The position numbers were made by a program, and so were the translations under genes. The notes under the pieces were generated by a model that had not been told where the DNA came from, did not search any database, and worked only from the letters and a program-made list of their open reading frames with translations. DNA of 40,703 bases. It comes from Marinisporobacter balticus. GTDB lineage: Bacteria; Bacillota; Clostridia; Peptostreptococcales; Thermotaleaceae. The DNA is taken from the NCBI RefSeq assembly GCF_004345705.1, contig NZ_SLWV01000033.1:1-40703 (forward strand), read 5' to 3'. Below are positions 15,752-23,226 of the stretch, in pieces (the first letter of the stretch is position 1; each line of letters opens with the position of its first letter).

Positions 15752-16462
15752 ATGAAAAACTTTATGATTGAAGATGACTTCTGGGAAGTGTTCCCCGATA
15801 CCAAAATAGGAATCATCCTGTGTAAGAATATAGACAACACAATCAAGGATAATGAATTATACAAAAACATGCTAGCAAATGCAGAAAAAGAATTAGCAAA
15901 ACATTTAAAAGAAGAGGAATTTAGCAATAATAGGGTCATTAAGGTTTGGCGTGATGCTTTCCAGAAATTTAAAACAAAGAAAGGTGCCAGATCCTCTATT
16001 GAGGCATTGTTGAAACGAGTTTACAACGGCAAGCATATTGGCACAATCAACCCTCTTGTGGACATGTACAATTCAATCTCTTTAAAATATGCACTACCTT
16101 GCGGAGGTGAAGACATAGATACTTTTGTAGGCCATGTCAGACTGACAAAGGCTGTAGGTGATGAGCCCTTTGTGACTCTGGGAACAGATGAAAATGCGCC
16201 ACCCTATGAAGGTGAAATTGTCTATAAAGATGCAGTCGGTGCAATTTGTAGATGTTGGAATTGGCGAGAATCGGTAAGAACCATGCTGACCGAGGAAACC
16301 CAAAATGCCTTCTTATGCATTGAGCTCGTGGACGATCAAAGAATAGAGGAATTTCATAAGGCATTAAATGAATTGGCAAAAAATGTAGAAGAACATCTGG
16401 GAGGAACGTATCAAATTTTTGTGTTAGATAGGGATCACAGAATGATTAAGATTGGCGAATAG
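15752..16462 (+). CDS. B3/B4 tRNA-binding-domain protein (PheT editing-domain-like)
   Basis: The 236-residue protein resembles the free-standing B3/B4 domain of phenylalanyl-tRNA synthetase beta chains: KVWRDAFQKFKTKKGARSSI (about 67-86), then NPLVDMYNSISLKYALPCGG and a TLGTDENAPPYEGEIVYKD block. It ends with a domain containing GGTYQIFVLDRD. In PheT this domain edits mischarged tRNA, while free-standing versions are uncharacterised. It has a strong GAGGAGG site and lies 54 bases after the transporter with no terminator between, so it belongs to the guanidine operon. A role in clearing misacylated tRNA or a related ester is only a guess. Confidence 0.8.
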   Translation: MKNFMIEDDFWEVFPDTKIGIILCKNIDNTIKDNELYKNMLANAEKELAKHLKEEEFSNNRVIKVWRDAFQKFKTKKGARSSIEALLKRVYNGKHIGTINPLVDMYNSISLKYALPCGGEDIDTFVGHVRLTKAVGDEPFVTLGTDENAPPYEGEIVYKDAVGAICRCWNWRESVRTMLTEETQNAFLCIELVDDQRIEEFHKALNELAKNVEEHLGGTYQIFVLDRDHRMIKIGE

Positions 16463-16519
16463 CATCAAGGCAAAAGTTTGGCACTAAAATTAAGAATAAC
16501 AAATTCAGGAGGTCGTTAG

Positions 16520-17209
16520 ATGGGAAATTTTACGTACAAGGATATTTATATAGAAGATGGGAATAAAGTACTTGAAATCAATGTCCTTCCCGAAAAGTAT
16601 TGCAACTTTGATTGCATATTTTGTCCAATTGGGCGATCTAATCATAAAACAGATCAGCCAATTAGTTTCAAGGATTTTCAGAAATCTATGTCAGAACTAG
16701 AGACTAGAATAAATCACTTAAAGCCGGATTTAATTTTTATCAATTCAAAAGGTGAGGCGTTTGTTAATGATAAGCTTACTGAAATAATTGAATTTATCAA
16801 GGGGAAAGGTTTAAGGGTCAGACTGCTTTCAAATGGGTATCTACTGGGTCAAGAACCTAATAAAGAAATAGCCAATATGTGTGACGAGGTCATCGGAGAA
16901 ATTAAAATCATTAAAGATGAGGATTTTCAAAAAATTCAAAGACCCATGGACGGCTATACTCTAGAAGAATATATTTTAAACATGTCATCATTTGTAAAGC
17001 AATATAAAGGCAAATTCATCTTTGAAATTACCATTGTAAAAGGCTACAACGACGATTTTACATCGGTTCAACAACTGAAAAGAATCATTAAATTGCTGTC
17101 CCCTAGTGAGGTTCAGGTGGTTCGAATTGATGATGAACCATTTAAGAAAAAGCTCGGCATTTCAGATGAGCGATTAGAAGAGATTACAAAGATGCTGCTG
17201 GAAAAATAA
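16520..17209 (+). CDS. Radical SAM protein
   Basis: The 229-residue enzyme has CNFDCIFC at about residues 28-35, a CX3CX2C motif binding the [4Fe-4S] cluster that cleaves S-adenosylmethionine. FINSKGEAFVNDKL (about 74-87) fits the GGE-type motif region, and the rest is a compact TIM-barrel half without an extra SPASM cluster. It most resembles small COG0731-like radical SAM proteins; the substrate is unknown. CAGGAGGTC precedes the ATG. It follows the B3/B4 gene by 57 bases in the same orientation, so it is inferred to be co-expressed under riboswitch control. Confidence 0.8.
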   Translation: MGNFTYKDIYIEDGNKVLEINVLPEKYCNFDCIFCPIGRSNHKTDQPISFKDFQKSMSELETRINHLKPDLIFINSKGEAFVNDKLTEIIEFIKGKGLRVRLLSNGYLLGQEPNKEIANMCDEVIGEIKIIKDEDFQKIQRPMDGYTLEEYILNMSSFVKQYKGKFIFEITIVKGYNDDFTSVQQLKRIIKLLSPSEVQVVRIDDEPFKKKLGISDERLEEITKMLLEK

Positions 17210-17265
17210 TGTGCAGTAGGGTTGGGGTAATAAATCCATGAAAATCGATAGGATGGAGGGCCACG

Positions 17266-17727
17266 ATGTTTAGAGAAATGAGAAGAAAAGATCGGTTATT
17301 AGACAATGATGAAATACACAAAATTTTGGAAGATAACACTTATGGCATTTTAGGGACAGTAAGTGAAGATGGATATCCCTATGGCGTTCCAATAAGCTAT
17401 GTTTTTTACAATAAGGCCATCTACATGCATGGCGCTACTAAAGGACATAAATGGGATAATATTTCATTTAACAACAAGGTTACCTTCACCGTTGTTGGAA
17501 AGACAGAATTGTTACCTGACCAATTTAGTACCAGCTTTGAAAGTGTCATCGCATTTGGTAGAGCAGTTGAAGTTTCAAATGAGGAAAAATAAGAGGTACT
17601 TCTAGAATTTATTACTAAATATTCTCCAAATTTTCTTAAGGAAGGAAAGGACTATATTGATAAGGCTAGCAAAGCAACTAAGACTATAAAAATAGAAATT
17701 GAATATATTACAGGTAAAAAGAAGTAG
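17266..17727 (+). pseudogene. Nim-type pyridoxamine-phosphate-oxidase-like flavoprotein, one nonsense codon
   Basis: The frame opens MFREMRRKDRLLDNDE and carries YGILGTVSEDGYPYGVPISY, AIYMHGATKGHKWDNI and SVIAFGRAVEV. This is the split-barrel FMN protein family that includes nitroimidazole reductase Nim. At codon 109 a TAA (17590-17592) interrupts EEK and EVLLEFITKYSP, after which the same frame continues to TAG at 17725 with the normal C-terminus (IKIEIEYITGKKK). Full length would be about 153 residues, the family norm, so one Lys AAA to TAA change explains it. GGAGGG precedes the ATG. It is the last gene of the guanidine operon. Confidence 0.8.
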
Positions 17728-17770
17728 GCAATAAATTCAATCAAGCAAAAAAATATAAAAAAGATAAGCT

Positions 17771-17814
17771 AAAGCTAACTTGAGCGGTGTTTTCACAGTA
17801 CAAGTTAGCTTTTT
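17771..17814 (+). terminator. Terminator of the guanidine operon
   Basis: AAAGCTAACTTG (17771-17782) pairs with CAAGTTAGCTTT (17801-17812), followed by more T residues. Confidence 0.85.
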
Positions 17815-17902
17815 ATGATTAGAATAAGTCCTTAGAGGACAAAAAATATGAATGAATAATTATAGATGATTATTATTCAATTACATAATGATTAAAATGC
17901 GT

Positions 17903-17931
17903 TTTACTCAATTAGATTTAAAGCTTATACT
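17903..17931 (+). promoter_or_regulatory. Sigma-A-type promoter of the methionine-lyase/RidA operon
   Basis: TTTACT (17903-17908), 17-bp spacer, TATACT (17926-17931), about 85 bases before the gene. I searched this region for a -24/-12 sigma-54 pattern and found none, in contrast to the oxidoreductase operon. Confidence 0.5.
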
Positions 17932-18019
17932 TAAGATAATTAATGAAAAATTTATTTTGAATATGGCGTGAGGCTAAATATGAGAAATTGGAAATCATTA
18001 TTTTAGGAGGAGTATTAAA

Positions 18020-19243
18020 ATGGCTAAATCGAACACGGAGAACCAACTTTTCAACACAAAGGCAATTCATACAGGAAGCGAACATTGTCCAGTTACAGGC
18101 GCACACATAGCACCAGTATACAGAACGTCTACATTTGTAATGAAGAATGCTGAAGAAGCTATAGCTGCAGGCTATGGAGATCCAGAAGGAAAACATTATG
18201 CTTATACAAGGTATGGCAATCCAACCGTTCATGCAGTTCAAAGAAAAATTGCGGCATTAGAAAATGCAGAAGCGGCATTGATGGCGGCATCGGGAATGGG
18301 GGCAATAACAACAGCCTTGATGGCCGTACTTAGCACTGGAGACCACATCGTTGCAGCAGACACAGTTTATGGTGGCACATTCGGTTTCATGAAAAAAATT
18401 CTTCCGCGTTTTGGAATTGAAGTAACCATGGTGCGGGTTACAGGGGATTCTGTAGAAAATATCCGCAATGCCATGAAACCAAATACTAAAATTGTATACG
18501 TTGAAACCCCTTGCAATCCAACTCTTGCGATTACAGACTTGAAAAGAGCTGCTGAAATTGCACATGAAGGTGGTGCCCTATTGTATGTAGATAACACCTT
18601 TGCGACACCTTATTTACAGCAGCCAATTTCCTTAGGAGCAGATATCGTTCTTCATTCAACCACTAAGTATTTGAATGGGCATGGTGATATGATTGGTGGT
18701 GCAATTGTAGGTAGTAAAGCCCTCATTCATCATTTTGATAGTGATTATTTAAAGTGGATTGGTGGCGTTATGTCTCCAGCAGATGCGGCAGGCCTGTCAA
18801 AAGGAATTAAGACACTTGGCGTTCGTATGGAAGTTCACTGTGCCAATGCAAAAAAAGTAGCTGAATTTTTAGAACATCACGATATGGTCGAAAAAGTCCT
18901 GTACCCAGGTCTTGAGTCCCACCCGGGTCATGAGATTGCGAAAAAGCAAATGAAAGATTTCGGTGGAATGATGAGTTTTAATGTTCGCGGCGGGTTTGAA
19001 GCGGGTAAACTACTGATGGATAGTGTCAAGCTGTTCAGTCTAGCGACTTCTTTAGGCAATGTGGATTCCCTTATTCAGCACTCTGCATCTATGAGCCATG
19101 CTTCCTTAAGCAAGGAAGAAAGAGAAAGTGTTGGGATTGCCGATGGTCAAGTTAGACTCTCGATTGGGATTGAAGATGTAGCGGATATCATAAATGACCT
19201 TGATCAAGGGCTTCATCATGTTAAAAAGGAATTGTGTCTATAA
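18020..19243 (+). CDS. Methionine gamma-lyase-type PLP enzyme (Cys/Met metabolism family)
   Basis: The 407-residue enzyme belongs to the Cys/Met metabolism PLP family: YTRYGNPTV (about 62-70), SGMGAI, VDNTFATPYLQ with the cofactor Asp (about 191), and HSTTKYLNGHGD with the cofactor Lys at about 216. Such enzymes in amino-acid fermenters split methionine into methanethiol, ammonia and 2-oxobutyrate. Classic methionine gamma-lyases have Cys in LYGCTFA; here the segment is VYGGTFGF with Gly at about 119, so cystathionine gamma-lyase or a related lyase activity is also possible. The RidA partner and oxoacid oxidoreductase nearby support a 2-oxobutyrate-producing lyase. AGGAGGAG precedes the ATG. 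Confidence 0.8.
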   Translation: MAKSNTENQLFNTKAIHTGSEHCPVTGAHIAPVYRTSTFVMKNAEEAIAAGYGDPEGKHYAYTRYGNPTVHAVQRKIAALENAEAALMAASGMGAITTALMAVLSTGDHIVAADTVYGGTFGFMKKILPRFGIEVTMVRVTGDSVENIRNAMKPNTKIVYVETPCNPTLAITDLKRAAEIAHEGGALLYVDNTFATPYLQQPISLGADIVLHSTTKYLNGHGDMIGGAIVGSKALIHHFDSDYLKWIGGVMSPADAAGLSKGIKTLGVRMEVHCANAKKVAEFLEHHDMVEKVLYPGLESHPGHEIAKKQMKDFGGMMSFNVRGGFEAGKLLMDSVKLFSLATSLGNVDSLIQHSASMSHASLSKEERESVGIADGQVRLSIGIEDVADIINDLDQGLHHVKKELCL

Positions 19244-19273
19244 TATTATTTTAATTAATGAGGAGGTCGTGAA

Positions 19274-19654
19274 ATGAACAGAAAAGCATATACTTCGCCA
19301 GGGGCAGTCGTTGTTGGACCTTATTCACAAGCGGTAGAATCTGGGGATATAGTGTTTATATCAGGTCAAACACCTTTGAATCCAGAAACAGGCTTGCTAG
19401 TGGAGGGTGGAATTGAACAACAAACAGAACAGTGCTTTATTAATCTAATCAAGGTTTTAGATGTTGCAGGATTGACCATGGATCATGTAGATAAAGTAAG
19501 TGTCTATTTAACTAATATGGATAACTTCTCTGGAATGAATGCTGTTTATTCAAAACAGTTTAATAGTCCTTATCCTGCTAGAACAACACTAGGAGTAGCT
19601 TCGCTGCCTATGAATGCTCAAATAGAAATTGAATTAATTGCGAGAAGAAAATAA
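19274..19654 (+). CDS. ridA: RidA-family enamine/imine deaminase
   Basis: The 126-residue protein spans the whole RidA family: SPGAVVVGPYSQAVESGDIV near the start, FISGQTPLNPETG, and the signature YPARTTLGVASLP with the essential Arg at about 103. It ends AQIEIELIARRK. RidA hydrolyses the 2-aminocrotonate and imine released by PLP lyases to the 2-oxoacid plus ammonia, protecting PLP enzymes. It lies 30 bases after the lyase gene with a GAGGAGGTCG site, so the two are co-transcribed and act in sequence. A terminator follows. Confidence 0.92.
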   Translation: MNRKAYTSPGAVVVGPYSQAVESGDIVFISGQTPLNPETGLLVEGGIEQQTEQCFINLIKVLDVAGLTMDHVDKVSVYLTNMDNFSGMNAVYSKQFNSPYPARTTLGVASLPMNAQIEIELIARRK

Positions 19655-19667
19655 ATTTAAAACAGTT

Positions 19668-19698
19668 AAAGGGTTCTAGAGAAAATCTAGAACCCTTT
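19668..19698. terminator. Bidirectional terminator between ridA and the LysR gene
   Basis: AAAGGGTTCTAGA (19668-19680), loop GAAAA (19681-19685), TCTAGAACCCTTT (19686-19698). The stem is perfect and serves the two convergent genes. Confidence 0.85.
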
Positions 19699-19730
19699 CA
19701 TTATTGACCCCAGTCTAAATAGAAATAAGA

Positions 19731-20609
19731 TTATTTAACATGCTTGTTAATATAGGCAATAATGTGATTGTAGAGTTTTTTAGTGGCAGGTGAAAGCATT
19801 TGTTTTTGATTAGTGATAAGCCCAATCGTTCTAAATTCATTGGGCTTAAAGGGATATACTTTAATATCAAAGGATACCTTCTTTAAAATTAGTTCTGGTA
19901 CCACACTAATACCTAAGCCGCTTTCAACAATTGCCAGAATAGATTGGTCGTCGTCAATAAAGAATTCAGGTTGTATAGAGATGTTGTATTTTTTTATAAA
20001 TGAGATTGTGTCTGCGTTGTATCCTTCACGCTGTAAAACAAAGGTTTGATTTTGCATATCATCAATGGTGACGTATTGGGGGTTCTTTGGTAAAAAATCT
20101 TTTGGGGTAATACATAATAAGCGATCTTCAAAGAGAGGGTTTGCATGAAGGTCTTCGTTCACCGGTAAGCTGGCAAACCCTATATCTACAATGCCTACAT
20201 TTGTCCAGTGGACAACATCTTCATAATCCCCTTGCATAATATTTATGTGAATCTTGGGATAGAGCTTTCGAAAGGATTTAACGATGCCAGGAATCCAATT
20301 GCTGCACACGCTACTGAAAGTTCCTATGACAACAGTTCCTTGTTCAAGTCCGTTAATTTGTGCGGCAACTTGTTGTAATTGCTCTTCTGCTATTAAAACA
20401 GATCTTACAGTGGGAATTAAATTCTCACCTTCTCGTGTAAGTTGAACACCTTTTCGGCTGCGTATAAAAAGCTGAAATCCTAAGGATGTCTCTAATGCAG
20501 CAATAGATCGACTTACGGCAGAAGGCGTTAAATTGACACTTTCAGCTGCCCTCATAAAACTTTGGTGTCTCACGACGGCATCGAATATTTTATATGAATA
20601 GAGTGACAT
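19731..20609 (-). CDS. LysR-family transcriptional regulator
   Basis: The 292-residue protein has the LysR winged helix-turn-helix at residues about 1-60 (FDAVVRHQSFMRAAESVNLT then PSAVSRSIAALE, LGFQLFIRS). A two-lobed periplasmic-binding-like effector domain follows from about 90 onward, including GTFSSVCSNWIPGIV and SGLGISVVPELIL. The start has a TAGGAGGAG site. It is 48 bases downstream of the sigma-54 activator on the same strand, probably co-transcribed with it, and convergent with the lyase-ridA operon. It likely controls that operon or its neighbours in response to an amino-acid-related effector (inference). Confidence 0.9.
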   Translation of the reverse strand: MSLYSYKIFDAVVRHQSFMRAAESVNLTPSAVSRSIAALETSLGFQLFIRSRKGVQLTREGENLIPTVRSVLIAEEQLQQVAAQINGLEQGTVVIGTFSSVCSNWIPGIVKSFRKLYPKIHINIMQGDYEDVVHWTNVGIVDIGFASLPVNEDLHANPLFEDRLLCITPKDFLPKNPQYVTIDDMQNQTFVLQREGYNADTISFIKKYNISIQPEFFIDDDQSILAIVESGLGISVVPELILKKVSFDIKVYPFKPNEFRTIGLITNQKQMLSPATKKLYNHIIAYINKHVK

Positions 20610-20657
20610 AGAACGACTCCTCCTATTAAAATTTTAACAAATAGAAATTAGAAATAA

Positions 20658-22079
20658 TTATCGATGATCGAAAGTCTTGGCAGTAGTTTTCTTTTTTAAA
20701 AAATACGCTATTTGATAATACGCAATAAAAATATCCTCTTCTTTTAACTTTGCTGAAATCTTTCTTGGCCCCAAGCCTTCTAAATTTAAACTAATAATCT
20801 TCGCCTGGACCTCTTCGTCAATCCTATATTTTGGCTTAGGCATTTCGACGCTATTGACCTCCTCAAATAATTCAAAAGGAAGATGTTTGGTTTCAACTAA
20901 GGTCGTAATCTTGTTTGTTTTTCCAATGTCAGAGATGAGTGGGGCGGCAGAATCGATACTAAAATTGATGACGTCACGAAACTGTCGTATATTTCTCGGA
21001 TATTTGGCCTTTATGAGAATGTCTTTTGCTTCATCTGAAAAGCAAAGCTGATAAGTGATGGTGTGAATTTTTTCCACGGCTAGTCTATATTTATTGACAA
21101 AATGATCAAAAAGCAATTTTTTTTCATCCAGATCGCGTTCATCAAGAGATGGTATATGAATAGCATATTGTGCAAGTCTTTGATAAAGCTCAGGTAGCAG
21201 ATGTGTTTTTAGATCTCTTGTTGAAGCAGCAATGATGATAACATCTGCTGGAATTTCATAAGTGCCACCTATTCTTCGAGTCGTTCCAGACTCTATGGCT
21301 TTGAGCAACAAATTTTGATATTGCTCCAGAGCATGGGCTTCATCTAAGAAAAGAATGCCACCATGGGCTTGTTCAAACAAGCCCTTTTTTTGACGAGAAC
21401 CTGTATAAGCCCCAGCTTCACTGCCAAATATTTCAACTGCTGCTATGTCGGGATTGGTGAACTGAGCACAATTGACCTCAATGAAGGGCGCTTTCTTGTC
21501 AATGACACCGACTTGTTTCGCATAGTTATAGATGAGTTTTGCAAGCATCGTTTTCCCTGTCCCTGATTCGCCGCTAATAATGCTATGTCTTGGACCGCCT
21601 AAAGAGCCTACGGTACGTTTTGCTTGGGTGATGATACTGTTTAAACTGCCTTGTTTGCCAATAATGTCGAGAATGTCTTTCTCGGGTTTATTGATTTCTA
21701 AATGTACTTCAAGATAGCTTACTCGCTTGTTGAGTTCTTCAATATCACGGATATCTTTAAAAACGGAATAAGCGCCAATGAATTCACCATCACGGATAAT
21801 CGGATAGGAGTTCACAATATACTTTTTATTGTTTACATAATGAATTTTCTCATCTAGAACAGGTTTTTGGGTTTTCAAAACCCGTAGCAAGACAGCTTCT
21901 TCATAAAAGTCCGTAATGGGTTTCCCAATCATATCCCTTGCCGTGGTATTGGCGTACTGGGCAGACATTCGATTGGCATAAATCACAAGGCCATTAGGAT
22001 CAACAACATTAAATCCATCGTTGGAGTGATTAAGAATTTCTTCGAAAAGTTCACAATTATAAAGTTCGCTCATGTGCAT
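20658..22079 (-). CDS. Sigma-54-dependent activator with PAS sensor
   Basis: The 473-residue protein has an N-terminal PAS domain (about 8-115, with NDGFNVVDPNGLVIYANRMS) and a short coiled linker. The AAA+ sigma-54 activator core follows: Walker A GESGTGKT (about 169-176), the sigma-54-contact loop EAGAYTGSRQKKG in place of the usual GAFTGA, and Walker B GGILFLDEAH. The C-terminus is not a Fis-type domain but a helical region with RKISAKLKEEDIFIAYYQIA, like other clostridial activators of this type. It sits divergent from the oxidoreductase operon, which has a -24/-12 promoter, so it is the obvious activator. AGGAGG lies 5 bases before the first ATG; a second ATG two codons on is possible. 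Confidence 0.9.
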   Translation of the reverse strand: MHMSELYNCELFEEILNHSNDGFNVVDPNGLVIYANRMSAQYANTTARDMIGKPITDFYEEAVLLRVLKTQKPVLDEKIHYVNNKKYIVNSYPIIRDGEFIGAYSVFKDIRDIEELNKRVSYLEVHLEINKPEKDILDIIGKQGSLNSIITQAKRTVGSLGGPRHSIISGESGTGKTMLAKLIYNYAKQVGVIDKKAPFIEVNCAQFTNPDIAAVEIFGSEAGAYTGSRQKKGLFEQAHGGILFLDEAHALEQYQNLLLKAIESGTTRRIGGTYEIPADVIIIAASTRDLKTHLLPELYQRLAQYAIHIPSLDERDLDEKKLLFDHFVNKYRLAVEKIHTITYQLCFSDEAKDILIKAKYPRNIRQFRDVINFSIDSAAPLISDIGKTNKITTLVETKHLPFELFEEVNSVEMPKPKYRIDEEVQAKIISLNLEGLGPRKISAKLKEEDIFIAYYQIAYFLKKKTTAKTFDHR

Positions 22080-22139
22080 TTGTGCCTCCTAACTATGAGT
22101 CAACATAATGATCAATCAAATGGAAGATGATGATTATTA

Positions 22140-22198
22140 TTGTTAGAATTTTATTTTATTATTCGATTATACAGATATTATAACATTAATTCTAACAA
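22140..22198. promoter_or_regulatory. Upstream activator site for the sigma-54 activator
   Basis: Perfect 11-bp inverted arms TTGTTAGAATT (22140-22150) and AATTCTAACAA (22188-22198) lie 50-110 bases upstream of the -24 element, the usual distance for an enhancer-binding protein. Being midway between the two divergent genes, it could also autoregulate the activator. Confidence 0.65.
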
Positions 22199-22246
22199 AA
22201 TGCTTAAAAACATGCTGGAAATCCTTGAAATTACACAAGTCTGTAA

Positions 22247-22263
22247 TTGGCATAGATATTGCA
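22247..22263 (+). promoter_or_regulatory. Sigma-54 (-24/-12) promoter of the oxidoreductase operon
   Basis: The sequence TTGGCATAGATATTGCA carries GG and GC dinucleotides separated by exactly ten bases, with TGGCA and TTGCA around them, the sigma-54 consensus. It lies about 65 bases upstream of the first gene and downstream of the inverted-repeat activator site. Confidence 0.85.
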
Positions 22264-22328
22264 TATTAGTATAGTGAGTACTCAAATTTCAAAGCATGCT
22301 AAGTCAATCAATACAGGAGGGTTAAGGT

Positions 22329-22907
22329 GTGGCAAAAACAGTAGAAATTAGATGGCATGGAAGAGGTGGGCAAGGGGCCAAAACGGCATCATTACTTTTG
22401 GCTGAAGTGGCTTTCAATGCAGGAAACTTTGTTCAAGGATTTCCAGAATACGGGCCAGAACGGATGGGAGCGCCAATAACGGCGTATAACCGAATTAGCA
22501 ATGAAAAGATAAGAGTTCATTCTAACATTTATGAACCGGATTATGTTGTGGTTGTAGATGAGACTCTTCTTGGCTCAGTAGATGTGACCGCGGGCTTAAA
22601 ATCCAGTGGCGCAATCATCGTTAATACAGAGAAGTTACCAGCAGAAATACAAGGGCATCTTAGCGGATACATGGGAAAAATATGCACAATAGATGCACGA
22701 AAGGTCTCTCTAGAGACGTTGGGGAAGTACTTTCCAAACACCCCTATGTTAGGGGCAGTTGTAAAGGTAAGTGGCGTTATGGAAGAAGAAAAGTTTCTTA
22801 ATGACATGAAAAAATCCTTTGCGCATAAATTTGCAACGAAACCTGAAGTCATTGAGGGCAATATTAAAGCAATTGAGATGTCCATGAAGGAGGTAAACGG
22901 CATATGA
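22329..22907 (+). CDS. 2-oxoacid:ferredoxin oxidoreductase, gamma subunit
   Basis: A 192-residue protein of the PorC/VorC gamma family: EIRWHGRGGQGAKTAS at the start (glycine-rich loop), GFPEYGPERMGAPITAYNRI, and a C-terminal NTPMLGAVVKVSGVM. It forms part of the catalytic complex that oxidatively decarboxylates a 2-oxoacid with CoA, passing electrons to ferredoxin. The start is GTG at 22329 after AGGAGGGTTAAG. It is first of four genes in the order gamma-delta-alpha-beta, the pyruvate/2-oxoisovalerate type layout. With the lyase and RidA genes nearby, 2-oxobutyrate is the likely substrate, giving propionyl-CoA (inference). Confidence 0.9.
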   Translation: MAKTVEIRWHGRGGQGAKTASLLLAEVAFNAGNFVQGFPEYGPERMGAPITAYNRISNEKIRVHSNIYEPDYVVVVDETLLGSVDVTAGLKSSGAIIVNTEKLPAEIQGHLSGYMGKICTIDARKVSLETLGKYFPNTPMLGAVVKVSGVMEEEKFLNDMKKSFAHKFATKPEVIEGNIKAIEMSMKEVNGI

Positions 22908-23212
22908 GAAATAAGCAAGGCAAGCTGATTACGTCTGAAATTAGTTGGAAAGATATCACCCCTGGAGGCATGGTATTTGAGTCAGGAAGTGCTAGGTATT
23001 TTAAAACAGGGGATTGGCGGACGATGAAGCCTGTTTTCAAAGCAGATCAATGTAAGCAATGTTTACTTTGTGTACCAACATGCCCTGACAGTTCAATTCC
23101 TGTTACAGCAGGAAAAAGAGAAGATTTCAATTTTGAACATTGTAAGGGTTGTGGTATTTGTGCAAAAGCATGTCCATTTGATGCAATCGATTTTATAAAA
23201 GATCAAAAGTAG
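22904..23212 (+). CDS. 2-oxoacid:ferredoxin oxidoreductase, delta (ferredoxin-like) subunit
   Basis: The 102-residue subunit carries two [4Fe-4S] motifs: CKQCLLCVPTC at about 50-60 followed by Pro, and CKGCGICAKAC at about 80-90 followed by Pro. The N-terminal 45 residues match the delta-subunit extension (ISWKDITPGGMVFESGS). Its ATG overlaps the TGA of the gamma gene (ATGA), so translation is coupled. It conducts electrons from the thiamine site to external ferredoxin. Confidence 0.92.
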   Translation: MRNKQGKLITSEISWKDITPGGMVFESGSARYFKTGDWRTMKPVFKADQCKQCLLCVPTCPDSSIPVTAGKREDFNFEHCKGCGICAKACPFDAIDFIKDQK

Positions 23213-23226
23213 GAGGGGAGGACTCA

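Noticed and set aside
15532..15939. 135-codon minus-strand frame across the EamA and B3/B4 genes
   Set aside because: Both genes on the + strand have strong motifs and ribosome binding sites, so this frame is only antisense.
17940..17985. Possible sigma-54 promoter (ATGGCGTGAGGC) before the lyase
   Set aside because: The GG and GC dinucleotides are not ten bases apart as required, and a good sigma-A promoter lies just upstream.
18257..18597. Minus-strand frames inside the lyase gene, cysteine-rich
   Set aside because: They are antisense to a well-conserved PLP enzyme, and the cysteine content is an effect of codon composition.
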